A stretch of DNA of 64,000 nucleotides from Pandoraea terrigena (GTDB taxonomy: Bacteria > Pseudomonadota > Gammaproteobacteria > Burkholderiales > Burkholderiaceae). Of this stretch, positions 52,441 to 60,928 are shown in pieces. The translations under genes and the position numbers were made by a program. The stretch lies in NCBI RefSeq assembly GCF_902459705.1, contig NZ_CABPRU010000002.1:1-64000 (forward strand), in the 5' to 3' direction. The notes beneath the pieces are model-generated. The model was not told where the DNA came from, did not search any database, and saw only the letters and a list, made by a program, of their open reading frames with translations. The stretch's first letter is position 1. Every line of letters begins with the position of its first letter.

Positions 52441-53702
52441 GGCTTGACGATTGCATCCACTTTTGCGCCCCCTCCCGATTGATCATCGAACGTGGCTACC
52501 GTCAAAAGCTTCCCCATCTTTTGCAGAGCCTCGGGTATCGGCGGGGATTGCTCGTCACCGATCGCTTCTTTGCCGAGCAAACCCCGTGGGTGACAGACCA
52601 TGTGACGGCTTGCGAACGCCTTGGCATTCACGTCGATGTCTTTGCCGGCGGTCAGCCTGACCCCACCACCGACCTGTGTGACCGTGCGACGGCGGAACTG
52701 CGCGTCACGCTGGATGGCCACCTTCCCGACCACATCGTTTCCCTGGGCGGCGGCAGTAACATCGACCTGGCCAAGGCGCTTTGCGTCACGCTGGTTGCGG
52801 GGCGGCCCGTTCGCGATTTCGGTGCCGGCATCACGAGTGATACACCGGTCGTCGACCACATATCGATGCCTACGACGGCCGGCACAGGCTCCGAGCTGAC
52901 GCCCGGCACGATTCTGTTCGACCCGAACACAGGGATCAAGACTGCCGTGATGGACAACCGGCTTCGCCCGGTCATCGCCGCCGTCGACCCCGAGCTCACC
53001 TTCACGTGCCCGCCCAAAGTCACGGCGGAATCCGGCATCGACGCCCTGACGCACGCCCTCGAGTCGTTCGTCACACTCGACTCGAACCGATTCGAGCGCG
53101 GGGGCAGCGTCGACCCGGGCTATAGCGGCCGCAGCGGACTGACCATGCTGTTCGCGCGAGAGTCCATCCGTCTTTGCGCGCAGTATCTCCTTCGTTGCTA
53201 TCAGGACGGCAATGACGTCGAGGCGCGGGTGGGCATGTGCTACGCCAGCGTATACGCGGCGATGTCCTATGGCAGCGCGGGTCTGAACGCGGTACATGGC
53301 ATTGCCTACGGGGTGGCCGCCCTGACCCACCAATCCCACGGCGCGACGAATGCCGTCGTCTTGCCCTACGTTATCGACGCCCTAAGCGAGTCGCGACACG
53401 CCGAACTTCTGGAGGTTGCCCGAATGTTCGGCATTCAGACGACCGACGAAGTCCGCGCGGTGCGCGAGTTGCCGCGCGCATTACGCGACCTGGTCGGCAA
53501 GCTCGGCATTCCCACCGATCTCAACGCGTTTGGGATCTCGCGGACGTCCTTACAGGATTTGGTCACCGACTCGCTTAGCGTGACTCGGCTGGCAAAAGCG
53601 TTCCCGGTTGGGAATATCGAAGAAAGCTATGCGCACATCATCAATAACGCGTGGCATAGCCGTCTTCAAGACGAGACGACAGAGAGACTCGCGACAGACT
53701 GA
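52437..53702 (+). CDS. Iron-containing alcohol dehydrogenase
   Basis: A 421 aa group III alcohol dehydrogenase. NAD-binding SLGGGSNIDLAKAL (about 101), PTTAGTGSELTPGTI (about 143), metal ligands in ESGIDALTHALESFVT (Asp/His, about 200) and LNAVHGIAYG plus QSHGATNAVVLP (His residues). Related folds also serve as maleylacetate reductases, but the motifs here are of the general alcohol dehydrogenase class. Coupled to the hydrolase by a 4-bp overlap. The reading frame upstream of 52437 is a shadow of the hydrolase gene. Confidence 0.85.
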   Translation: MRLDDCIHFCAPSRLIIERGYRQKLPHLLQSLGYRRGLLVTDRFFAEQTPWVTDHVTACERLGIHVDVFAGGQPDPTTDLCDRATAELRVTLDGHLPDHIVSLGGGSNIDLAKALCVTLVAGRPVRDFGAGITSDTPVVDHISMPTTAGTGSELTPGTILFDPNTGIKTAVMDNRLRPVIAAVDPELTFTCPPKVTAESGIDALTHALESFVTLDSNRFERGGSVDPGYSGRSGLTMLFARESIRLCAQYLLRCYQDGNDVEARVGMCYASVYAAMSYGSAGLNAVHGIAYGVAALTHQSHGATNAVVLPYVIDALSESRHAELLEVARMFGIQTTDEVRAVRELPRALRDLVGKLGIPTDLNAFGISRTSLQDLVTDSLSVTRLAKAFPVGNIEESYAHIINNAWHSRLQDETTERLATD

Positions 53703-53740
53703 GCGTTTCAGCCCGGTGCCGTAGCGACGCGAAGATACCA

Positions 53741-53767
53741 CTAGAAATTCTAGCCGCGCATAGCGGC
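53741..53767 (+). repeat. Palindrome and small hairpin after the dehydrogenase
   Basis: CTAGAA-A-TTCTAG (53741-53753) directly abuts GCCGC-GCATA-GCGGC (53753-53767), which is followed by CTCTTT. The second part may act as a weak terminator of the hydrolase-dehydrogenase unit. Confidence 0.4.
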
Positions 53768-53782
53768 CTCTTTGCGCCTCGA

Positions 53783-53800
53783 TGTCTAACATGTTAGTTG
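53783..53800. promoter_or_regulatory. GntR operator copy 2
   Basis: TGTCTAA-CATG-TTAGTTG: right half identical to the perfect copy, left half conserved at CTAA. Located 34 bp upstream of the MFS ATG; TAACAT within it could be the -10 box. Confidence 0.6.
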
Positions 53801-53834
53801 ATTATCAGCTACATACATTGGAGGAGACACAAGC

Positions 53835-55217
53835 ATGGATATGTCCACCGCTGCTTCGCGGCTGGGAGTTGGGGTTGCTGCGCGTCTAGAGCGGCTACCG
53901 ATGACCCGCTACCAGAGAACCCTGTTCTCGATCATTGCCACCGCCTGGTTCTTCGACTCCATGGATCTGGGTCTGATGACCTTTGTTCTGGGGTCGATAA
54001 AGGTTGAATTCGGCCTGTCGGCAGCGCAGGCGGGGCTGCTGGCCAGCGCCAGCTTCCTTGGGATGTTCGCGGGCGCCGCAATCGCAGGCCTGCTGGCCGA
54101 CAAGTTCGGTCGAAAGCCGGTCTTCCAGGTCAGCATGATTTTCTGGGGCGTCGGTAGTCTGATGTGCGGCTTCGCACACAACGTCGATTCGCTGATGCTG
54201 TACCGCGTGCTACTGGGCTTCGGCATGGGCATGGAGTTCCCTATCGGCCTGTCGATGGTCTCGGAGATCGTGCCGGCCAAGAGCCGCGGCAAGTACGTCG
54301 CGATCCTGGAAGGTTTTTGGCCGATCGGGTTCATCGTTGCCGGCGCCTTCGCATACTTCACGCTTCCGGTCATCGGTTGGCGCGGCATTTTCATCGCGTT
54401 GTCGATTCCGGCCATGTTTGTGTTCGTCATCCGGCGCATGGTGCCCGAGTCGCCTCGGTGGCTCGAAGACACCGGGCGCATGAAGGAAGCCTCGGACGTG
54501 ATGAACAGCATCGAAGCCAAGGTGGAAAATGCCTATGGACGCAAGTTGCCAGCGCCCACACCCACGCAGAGCACGCCTCGCGCCGAATCCGGCAGGAAGG
54601 CGCTTTTCTCAGCGCTTTGGACCGGCATCTACGCCAAACGGACCATCATGCTCTGGACCACCTGGTTCTTCGCCTTGCTCGGCTACTACGGGCTGACGAC
54701 GTGGCTGGGGGCGCTGCTTCAACAGGCGGGCTACGCGTTGACCAAATCGGTCCTCTATACGGTCTACATCTCGCTGGCAGGGATTCCCGGGTTCATCTTC
54801 TCGGCATGGCTGCTGGAGAAATGGGGCCGTAAGCCAACGTGCGCGCTGATGCTGCTCGGCAGTGCGGCTGCCGCTTATCTCTACGGCCAGGCGGCTGGCA
54901 CCAAGGCCCCTGTCGAAGTGTTGATTGCCGCAGGGCTGATGATGCAGTTCTTCCTGTTCGGCATGTGGTCGGTACTGTATGCCTACACGCCGGAGCTTTA
55001 CCCGACCCGCACGCGTGCGACGGGTTCCGGCTTTGCATCGTCCATCGGACGCATTGGTTCTCTGGTAGGCCCCTCTGCCATTGGCGTACTGCTTCCCTCA
55101 TGGGGACAGGCAGGCGTCTTCACGATGGGAGCGCTCTCCTTCGTGATTGCGGCGCTCGCCGTGTTGCTGCTGGGCGTGGAAACCAAAGGCCGATCGCTTG
55201 AAGACGTTTCGCATTAA
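53835..55217 (+). CDS. MFS transporter (12 helices)
   Basis: A 460 aa MFS permease with the signature GLLADKFGRKPVFQVSM between helices 2 and 3 and RVLLGFGMGMEFPIGLSMVSEIVPAKSRGKY at helices 4-5, as in the sugar-porter/aromatic-acid-symporter groups. Strong GGAGGAG ribosome-binding site. Probably imports the substrate of the GntR-controlled pathway. Confidence 0.87.
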   Translation: MDMSTAASRLGVGVAARLERLPMTRYQRTLFSIIATAWFFDSMDLGLMTFVLGSIKVEFGLSAAQAGLLASASFLGMFAGAAIAGLLADKFGRKPVFQVSMIFWGVGSLMCGFAHNVDSLMLYRVLLGFGMGMEFPIGLSMVSEIVPAKSRGKYVAILEGFWPIGFIVAGAFAYFTLPVIGWRGIFIALSIPAMFVFVIRRMVPESPRWLEDTGRMKEASDVMNSIEAKVENAYGRKLPAPTPTQSTPRAESGRKALFSALWTGIYAKRTIMLWTTWFFALLGYYGLTTWLGALLQQAGYALTKSVLYTVYISLAGIPGFIFSAWLLEKWGRKPTCALMLLGSAAAAYLYGQAAGTKAPVEVLIAAGLMMQFFLFGMWSVLYAYTPELYPTRTRATGSGFASSIGRIGSLVGPSAIGVLLPSWGQAGVFTMGALSFVIAALAVLLLGVETKGRSLEDVSH

Positions 55218-55225
55218 CCCGCGTT

Positions 55226-55253
55226 GATCGGCGGGCAATCGTTCCCGCCGATC
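55226..55253 (+). terminator. Terminator-like hairpin after the MFS gene
   Basis: Perfect 10-bp stem GATCGGCGGG/CCCGCCGATC with an 8-nt loop, 8 bp after the MFS stop. No U-tract follows. Confidence 0.5.
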
Positions 55254-55388
55254 CGCCTTGGCGCCGCATGACCGGCGGCAAGCCGACGCAGGCCGCCGAG
55301 CCGTCTCGCGCATCGTCTGGCGCATGGCGGCTCGCTGGCAATCCTTTCACAGATTCGATTGCCATCCCGAACCATGCGCGCAATCCGG

Positions 55389-55416
55389 TTGACTTTTGCG
55401 TCACGTCAACTAATAT
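55389..55416 (+). promoter_or_regulatory. Promoter of the hydroxylase-like gene
   Basis: TTGACT (55389-55394), 16-bp spacer, TAATAT (55411-55416). The -10 box lies inside the operator 55407-55424. Confidence 0.6.
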
Positions 55417-55424
55417 GTTAGTTG
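55407..55424. promoter_or_regulatory. GntR operator copy 3 (perfect)
   Basis: Perfect inverted repeat CAACTAA-TATG-TTAGTTG overlapping the -10 box, a repressor arrangement. Reference copy for the two degenerate sites at 51647 and 53783. Confidence 0.72.
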
Positions 55425-55467
55425 TTTATTTGTAAATTTGCTTTCGCTCAAACGCAGGAGACAAGCC

Positions 55468-56277
55468 ATGATTACCGAACGCCAACTAAAATTTCGAGCG
55501 CAGTACAAGTCTGACATCAGCCCGATGTACAACGGCCTTTTGCACATCGTCGTGATGTATATCGTGGCGATCGGCGCGGTCGTCTACGCGGTTAGCCGAT
55601 TGCAGCACCCGACCTGGGAATGGGTGTTGATGATTCCTGTCTTCCTGGCAGGCAATTTCGTGGAGTGGTTCATGCATCGTTTCGTGATGCATCGCCGCGT
55701 GAACGTCTGGGGCTTGCGCGAGATCTACAATCGCCACACTCGCCAGCATCACCAATACTTCAGTGACCAGTTGTCGACGATCGACACGACCCGCGAGTTT
55801 CGCATCGTCTTCTTTCCGTGGCGCGTTCTGATGACGCTGGGCGTTGGCGGCGGTGCCCTGGGCTACGTGACCTCACTGATCCTGGGGGCGAATGCCGGCT
55901 GGATGGTCTTTCTCACGATGGTCGGCCAATATGTGATCTACGAGACGTTCCACTACTGCTGCCACTGCCATGAGAATTGGTTCGTGCGCAACATGCCGTT
56001 CATCAATACGATTCGCCGGCATCACACCGCCCACCACAACATGGGCATCATGATGAAATACAACATGAACCTGACGTTCCCGATTGCCGACTGGTACATG
56101 GGAAGCAGCGACTTGCGCCGAGGTCTGCTCGGCCATCTGTTCAACGGCTACAGCGAAAAGCACATCAAGAGTGAGCTGAAGCCGATCATCGCGAAGTTCA
56201 GGGACGACCACTCGCAAGTCACCCTGGATGGCCCCATCCTCACGGAGGAAGAGCGACGCGCGATGACTGCAATCTGA
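55468..56277 (+). CDS. Fatty acid hydroxylase/sterol desaturase-like membrane protein
   Basis: A 269 aa integral membrane di-iron protein. Histidine boxes: HRFVMHRR (about 65-72), HTRQHHQYF (about 88-96), ETFHYCCHCHENW and RRHHTAHHN (about 186-194), the eight-histidine pattern of this superfamily. Four hydrophobic segments. Possible reaction: hydroxylation of a lipid or aliphatic compound; substrate unknown. ATG 55468 has a GCAGGAG site. It has its own operator/promoter and lies last in the GntR-linked group. Confidence 0.83.
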   Translation: MITERQLKFRAQYKSDISPMYNGLLHIVVMYIVAIGAVVYAVSRLQHPTWEWVLMIPVFLAGNFVEWFMHRFVMHRRVNVWGLREIYNRHTRQHHQYFSDQLSTIDTTREFRIVFFPWRVLMTLGVGGGALGYVTSLILGANAGWMVFLTMVGQYVIYETFHYCCHCHENWFVRNMPFINTIRRHHTAHHNMGIMMKYNMNLTFPIADWYMGSSDLRRGLLGHLFNGYSEKHIKSELKPIIAKFRDDHSQVTLDGPILTEEERRAMTAI

Positions 56278-56386
56278 GGTTTTGACACGTACAGGGTCTT
56301 CCAGCGAGGTGGTTCGTCGGCATCGTGCTCGCTCGCGAACCGGTTCTTGACGCGTTGCTCAGGGCGCCCGGTTCATCGGAGGGAGG

Positions 56387-56515
56387 TCAATCGGCGCGCA
56401 TTGGCAGGCGGAACCCGGCCTTCAGGCCAAGCAACGCCGGGATCACTGCGTCGCTATAGCGGCGCGGCTTTCCTGTGGCCGTACTGCACCATTCGGAACT
56501 CGGGCCGACGTACCG
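56387..56515 (-). pseudogene. Fragment resembling an IS5-type transposase N-terminus
   Basis: On the minus strand the frame ending at 56387 reads ...TATGKPRRYSDAVIPALLG, then LKAGFRLPMRAD and a stop. The YSDA-x-I-x(2)-LL-x-LK-x(2)-F-x-LP-x-R pattern is typical of IS5-family transposases shortly after their start. No catalytic domain, terminal repeats or target duplication are visible, so this is at most a decayed remnant. The remainder of 56278-56557 shows nothing else. Confidence 0.4.
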
Positions 56516-56557
56516 AATCGACAGCAGCCCAATAGCCGTCAATGACACCGCACCCAC

Positions 56558-57949
56558 CTACAACATTGGCGAGTGGAGGTGATCGGGATGGTCGAGCATG
56601 TCGGCCACAATCTGCAGCGACTCCTCCATGGCCAATGCATCTCCTGGACCTCCCAGGCAAATGCGTACGGCGTTGGGCGGATCACCGTCAGTAGAAAAGG
56701 CCGCCCCGGACACCACACCGATCTGTTTAGTGCGTAAATGTGAAGCCAACTCAGAGGCGCTCCAGCCTGTGCTGCCCGGCACGGTCAGCCAGAAATGGAA
56801 GCAATCCTTCGACGCCTCGAACTGTCGTCCGAAAAATACACGTTCGGCCAAGTGCTGTCGCACCGCGCATTCAGTTCGGATGGCAAGTAGCATGTCTCGC
56901 GCTAACCCGCTTTCTATCCAACGTGCCGTCAGGTGCGACATATAAGGGCTGGCCATCACCGTAGTGGCCCGCATTGCACCGGCGAGCCGCTCCGCGTGAC
57001 GCGCATTCGGGGCAATCACGAACGCGATGCGCAACCCCGCGCCGAAACATTTCGACATGCCCGTGACGTAATACGTAAGCTCCGGCGCGAGTGTCGCCAG
57101 CGCGACCGGTGGCTTTTCGGGCAGCATGCCGTACGCGTCGTCCTCGATAATCGGCACGTTGTAGCGCAAGGCAATATCGGCAATGTGCTCCCGGCGGTTC
57201 TGCGAAAGCGTTCGTGTCGTCGGATTCTGCAGCGTCGGATTGGTATAGAGCACACCTGGCTTGCGCGTCTTGCAGAGGACTTCGAATGCGTTGGCGTCGA
57301 GTCCCTCGTCGTCGCGCGGCAGCGGTGCCAGGCGCATGCCGAGTTGATTAACAATCACCTTCAGACCCGGATAAGCCACGCTGTCGGTGCAGATCGTCTC
57401 GCCCGGCTTCACCAGCCGGAGCAGTAAGGCGACGAGCGCGCTATGGATGCTCGGGCAGACCAGCAACGCGTCCGAGCGATGTTGCGGCACCGTGTGCCGT
57501 AGCCACTGACTGGCCATCGCACGCTCGTACTGCGAGCCACCGAAATCTTGGTAGCGGAGTAGTGAATATGGATCTGCGCTACCAATGATTTCCGCAGACG
57601 ATGCCGCCATTCGCTCCGCGATACCCGGTGGCTCTGGCGGCATGTTCATCGTCATCTCCAGCGCCGTCCCCGCACGCAGCGGTATCGTCGGCGGACGCCC
57701 GCGCACATACGAGCCGCTGCCCGCACGTGAGTCGATTAGGCCACGTTTGCGCGCCTCGGCATAGCCGCGCGCCAATGTCGTGTAGTTGATGTTGAGCGCG
57801 TCTGCGAGATCGCGCAACGCCGGCAGTCGATCACGTGGACGCAGTCGGCCACTCGCCACATCGTCTTCGATCAGTTCCGGAATTGTCTGGTACACCGGCT
57901 TGTCACTTTCGGCGAGCCGCTTAAGCCAATGGCCTGTGAGATTCGACAT
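56558..57949 (-). CDS. MocR-type regulator (GntR + aminotransferase-like)
   Basis: A 463 aa MocR/PdxR-class protein. Residues 1-75 are a GntR winged helix (PVYQTIPELIEDDVASGRL, LPALRDLADALNINYTTLARGYAEA). Residues about 115-455 are a fold-type I aminotransferase domain; the PLP Lys is in TGMSKCFGAGLR (about 308), with the PTLQNPT and EDDAYG segments conserved. Divergent from the nitrilase cluster, so it probably controls that cluster with PLP or an amino compound as effector. The ATG at 57949 is preferred to 57988. Confidence 0.87.
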   Translation of the reverse strand: MSNLTGHWLKRLAESDKPVYQTIPELIEDDVASGRLRPRDRLPALRDLADALNINYTTLARGYAEARKRGLIDSRAGSGSYVRGRPPTIPLRAGTALEMTMNMPPEPPGIAERMAASSAEIIGSADPYSLLRYQDFGGSQYERAMASQWLRHTVPQHRSDALLVCPSIHSALVALLLRLVKPGETICTDSVAYPGLKVIVNQLGMRLAPLPRDDEGLDANAFEVLCKTRKPGVLYTNPTLQNPTTRTLSQNRREHIADIALRYNVPIIEDDAYGMLPEKPPVALATLAPELTYYVTGMSKCFGAGLRIAFVIAPNARHAERLAGAMRATTVMASPYMSHLTARWIESGLARDMLLAIRTECAVRQHLAERVFFGRQFEASKDCFHFWLTVPGSTGWSASELASHLRTKQIGVVSGAAFSTDGDPPNAVRICLGGPGDALAMEESLQIVADMLDHPDHLHSPML

Positions 57950-58052
57950 GGCGCGTTCACCTGATTGGCACCGAGGAAAGGAGCGCACGAAACAGCGCCG
58001 CGTTACGTCATTCTAGGCAAGAAAAATTCAAAAAATAAAAATTTGATTGGTG

Positions 58053-58080
58053 ATGATCGCATTCAATGATCGCAAATGAT
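58053..58080. repeat. AATGAT repeat block 1
   Basis: ATGATCGCATTC (58053-58064) followed by AATGATCGCAAATGAT (58065-58080). Both elements recur, in the opposite order, in block 2. MocR regulators typically bind such direct repeats. Confidence 0.55.
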
Positions 58081-58087
58081 GCGCAAT

Positions 58088-58125
58088 TGCACCGATCAGG
58101 CATGCACTGCCCCGCAATGGGGCAG
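58088..58125. promoter_or_regulatory. NtrC-like enhancer sites of the nitrilase cluster
   Basis: CTGCCCC-GCAAT-GGGGCAG (58107-58125) matches TGCACC-N5-GGTGCA apart from one symmetric substitution. Directly before it, TGCACC-GATCA-GG (58088-58100) carries a perfect left half followed by CATGCA. About 160 bp upstream of the sigma54 promoter. Confidence 0.5.
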
Positions 58126-58221
58126 GCAAGGCAAGTCGACGCCAATCGAGAAGTGACGGCCGACCGGCGCCCGAAGTCGCTGGGCAGAATTTTTGTGGGG
58201 TGATCATTCCCGGCCTTCAGA

Positions 58222-58245
58222 AATGATCGGCAAATGATTGCATTC
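58222..58245. repeat. AATGAT repeat block 2
   Basis: AATGATCG-G-CAAATGAT (58222-58238) overlapping ATGATTGCATTC (58234-58245). Near copies of both elements of block 1, about 157 bp away, and just upstream of the sigma54 promoter. Confidence 0.55.
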
Positions 58246-58259
58246 AGCGATGGGAATGA

Positions 58260-58275
58260 TGGCATGAGGGTTGCA
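58260..58275 (+). promoter_or_regulatory. Sigma54 promoter of the nitrilase cluster
   Basis: TGGCAT-GAGGG-TTGCA, one mismatch from TGGCAC-N5-TTGCW, with the obligatory GG and GC 10 bp apart. It lies 57 bp upstream of the first cluster gene. Confidence 0.75.
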
Positions 58276-58331
58276 ACAGGTGGCATGTCGGCCGCAGGTC
58301 GGCATCACCTCAACCATCATGGAGTCACGCA

Positions 58332-58814
58332 ATGCCTGCCATCACCACGCCCGCTCACAAGACTGGCGACTATCTGGTCGATTACGAAGAGAAGGTATTT
58401 GAGGACGTCAAAGCCGAACCGGGCGAGAAGGCGCTCGTCACGTTCCATACGGTCGCATTCGAAGGCTCGATTGGCTTCGTCAATATGCTGCAGGCGACGC
58501 GCCTGCAGCGCAAGGGTTTCGAGACTTCGATCCTGCTATACGGTCCGGGCGTAATGCTGGGCGTGCAGCGCGGCTTCCCGACACTCGGCGCCGAAGCATT
58601 TCCAGGCCACCTGAACTTCAACAACCAGCTCATGAAGTTCATGAAGGAAGGTGGCAAGGTCTACGCCTGCCGTTTCGCCCTGCAAGCGTTATATGGCCAC
58701 GGCGAAGCGTCGTTGATCGAAGGCGTTCGTGCGATCAACCCGCTCGACGTGCTCGACCTCAAGCTGCTGCATCGCAAGGTCGATGCGCTGATCATCGACA
58801 CCTGGACAGTTTGA
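58332..58814 (+). CDS. MSMEG_0572/Sll0783 family nitrogen-starvation protein
   Basis: A 160 aa soluble protein, first gene of the nitrilase (Nit1C) cluster. [41 protein letters not shown] (in pieces, about 35-75) and [15 protein letters not shown] resemble DsrE-like folds. In Synechocystis the homologue Sll0783 is induced by nitrogen starvation; molecular function unknown. Followed by the nitrilase after 19 bp. Confidence 0.85.
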   Translation: MPAITTPAHKTGDYLVDYEEKVFEDVKAEPGEKALVTFHTVAFEGSIGFVNMLQATRLQRKGFETSILLYGPGVMLGVQRGFPTLGAEAFPGHLNFNNQLMKFMKEGGKVYACRFALQALYGHGEASLIEGVRAINPLDVLDLKLLHRKVDALIIDTWTV

Positions 58815-58833
58815 GTACGGGACGGGTATCGCC

Positions 58834-59850
58834 ATGTCGACCAAACGCATCGTCCGCGCCGCAGCGGTTCAAGTTGCTCCGGACCTGACGTCCGGCGCCG
58901 GCACACTGGTCAAGGTTTGCGAAGCCATCGAGTCGGCCGCACGAGATGGGGTGCAACTGATCGTCTTCCCGGAGACATTCCTACCCTATTACCCGTACTT
59001 CTCGTTCGTGCTGCCGCCGGTGCAGTCGGGTGCCGAGCATCTGCGGCTGTACGAGCAGGCGGTGGTGGTACCCGGTCCGATCACCGATGCCATTGCGGCG
59101 CTGGCACGCCAGCACGGCATGGTTGTGGTCCTCGGTGTCAACGAACGCGACCACGGCAGCCTCTACAACACTCAACTGATCTACGACACCGATGGTCAGC
59201 TCAAGATCAAGCGACGCAAACTGACTCCGACGTTCCACGAGCGGATGATCTGGGGCCAGGGCGATGCGGCCGGCCTCAAGGTCGCCGACACCTCGATCGG
59301 CCGCATCGGCGCACTCGCCTGCTGGGAGCACTACAACCCGCTTGCGCGCTACGCATTGATGACCCAGCACGAGGAAATTCATTGCAGCCAGTTTCCCGGC
59401 TCGCTGGTCGGTCCGATCTTCGCCGACCAGATCGAGGTAACGATTCGTCACCACGCACTCGAATCGGGGTGCTTCGTGATCAACGCGACGGGCTGGCTGA
59501 CCGATGCTCAGATCGAGTCGATCACGACCGACGCGAAGCTGCAGAAGGCACTGCGCGGCGGCTGCAACACCGCAATCATTTCGCCCGAGGGGCAACACGT
59601 CGTGGCGCCGCTGCGCGAAGGCGAAGGGATGGTCGTCGCCGATCTCGACATGGGGCTGATCACCAAGCGCAAACGCATGATGGATTCGGTCGGTCACTAC
59701 GCGCGGCCCGAGCTGCTGAGTCTCGCCATCAACGAACGCCCAGCGACGCCTGTCTTTTCGCTCGACGACGCACCTATCATCGCTTTCGGGAGTGCCCAAG
59801 ATGAATACCAACATCAATATGCCGGATTCGCGCCTGCAACTCTTGACTGA
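58834..59850 (+). CDS. Nitrilase, Nit1C/Nit6803 family
   Basis: A 338 aa nitrilase-superfamily enzyme hydrolysing a nitrile to carboxylate and ammonia. Catalytic triad visible: Glu47 in [12 protein letters not shown], Lys129 in [11 protein letters not shown], Cys163 in ACWEHYNPL. This family is always found in the conserved Nit1 gene cluster; members have been linked to aliphatic/aromatic nitriles in vitro, and the cluster to cyanide assimilation. The last 50 bp overlap the radical SAM gene. Confidence 0.92.
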   Translation: MSTKRIVRAAAVQVAPDLTSGAGTLVKVCEAIESAARDGVQLIVFPETFLPYYPYFSFVLPPVQSGAEHLRLYEQAVVVPGPITDAIAALARQHGMVVVLGVNERDHGSLYNTQLIYDTDGQLKIKRRKLTPTFHERMIWGQGDAAGLKVADTSIGRIGALACWEHYNPLARYALMTQHEEIHCSQFPGSLVGPIFADQIEVTIRHHALESGCFVINATGWLTDAQIESITTDAKLQKALRGGCNTAIISPEGQHVVAPLREGEGMVVADLDMGLITKRKRMMDSVGHYARPELLSLAINERPATPVFSLDDAPIIAFGSAQDEYQHQYAGFAPATLD

Positions 59851-60928
59851 GCTGCAATCCAGCGGCCTTCGCCTGGCATCGCGAGCGGTCGGGCTGACCC
59901 GCCGCGGCGGTGCAGGCCCTTCCGATCACAAGGCGGTCGTGATCGACGGCGTAACGCTCATGGTGCCGGTGCACACCCATGCCGCATTCGAATCGGATTT
60001 TGTGGCGTCCGAACCCGATGCCAATGGCATGAGCGTCCTCAAACGCGGCACCATCCCGATTGCCAGCATCGCATTCCCGAAGACGCCGCGCTTCTACGCG
60101 CTGCAGACGCTCGATGGCGTTCCGTACTCGCATATCGCGACGTTGCACGGCACCGACGTACTGGCGACGACGGTGCTGCAAACATGTATCCGTTACGAAA
60201 GCCGGAAGAAGGCCTGCAAGTTCTGTGCGATCGGACAGTCGTTGGCGGCGGGCCGCACCATCGAGCGCAAGACGCCCGAGCAGCTCGCCGAAGTCGCCCG
60301 CATGGCGGTGCTGCTCGACCGTGTCAAACACATGGTCCTGACCACCGGCACGCCCTCCACTCCCGATCGCGGCGCTTCGATACTGTGCGAAAGCGCCCGG
60401 GCCATCAAGCGTGCCGTCGACCTGCCTATCCAGGCACAGTGCGAACCCCCCGACGACGACGCCTGGTTCGAACGCATGCGCGATGCCGGCGTGGACACGC
60501 TCGGCATGCATCTGGAACTGCTGGGGGACGCCGAGCGCGCACACATCATGCCGGGCAAGGCGACGGTGCCGATCCGCCGTTATATGACGGCTTTCGAAGC
60601 CGCTGTGAAGGTATTCGGACGCGGCCAAGTCAGCACCTACATCTTGGCTGGCTTGGGCGACTCGCCGCAAACCATTCTCGAAATGTCGCGCCGCCTGCTG
60701 AGTCTCGGCGTCTATCCGTTCGTTGTCCCGTTCGTACCAATCTCCGGTACGCCGCTCGAGGACTTCCCTGCGCCAACGCCCGAGTTCATGCGCTCGATCC
60801 TCGACCCGCTCGGCAAATTGGTGCGCGAGGCCGGCATGCGCGCGACGGATATCAAGGCCGGGTGTGGCAAGTGCGGTGCTTGTTCGTCGCTTTCTTCGTT
60901 CGAGAACCTGGACAAGGTGGCAGCATGA
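59801..60928 (+). CDS. MSMEG_0568 family radical SAM protein
   Basis: A 375 aa radical-SAM-like enzyme of the Nit1C cluster. The cluster-binding cysteines appear as C129-x9-C139-x2-C142 ([18 protein letters not shown]), not the usual C-x3-C-x2-C. A further cysteine group CGKCGAC stands near the C-terminus (about 353-359). The middle region ([32 protein letters not shown]) resembles biotin-synthase-like barrels. GGGAG at 59788-59792 supports the ATG at 59801. Reaction unknown. Confidence 0.85.
   Translation: MNTNINMPDSRLQLLTELQSSGLRLASRAVGLTRRGGAGPSDHKAVVIDGVTLMVPVHTHAAFESDFVASEPDANGMSVLKRGTIPIASIAFPKTPRFYALQTLDGVPYSHIATLHGTDVLATTVLQTCIRYESRKKACKFCAIGQSLAAGRTIERKTPEQLAEVARMAVLLDRVKHMVLTTGTPSTPDRGASILCESARAIKRAVDLPIQAQCEPPDDDAWFERMRDAGVDTLGMHLELLGDAERAHIMPGKATVPIRRYMTAFEAAVKVFGRGQVSTYILAGLGDSPQTILEMSRRLLSLGVYPFVVPFVPISGTPLEDFPAPTPEFMRSILDPLGKLVREAGMRATDIKAGCGKCGACSSLSSFENLDKVAA

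Larger units (their letters stand above)
57950..58331. other. Control region between MocR gene and nitrilase cluster
   Basis: 382 bp, AT-rich near 58020-58050. Contains repeated AATGAT elements (58053-58080 and 58222-58245), NtrC-like repeats (58088-58125) and a sigma54 promoter (58260-58275), listed separately. Confidence 0.6.

Noticed and set aside
58260-58310. Alternative sigma54 promoter TGGCATGTCGGCCGCA near 58282
   Set aside because: It lacks the TTGC of the -12 element; the site at 58260-58275 fits better.
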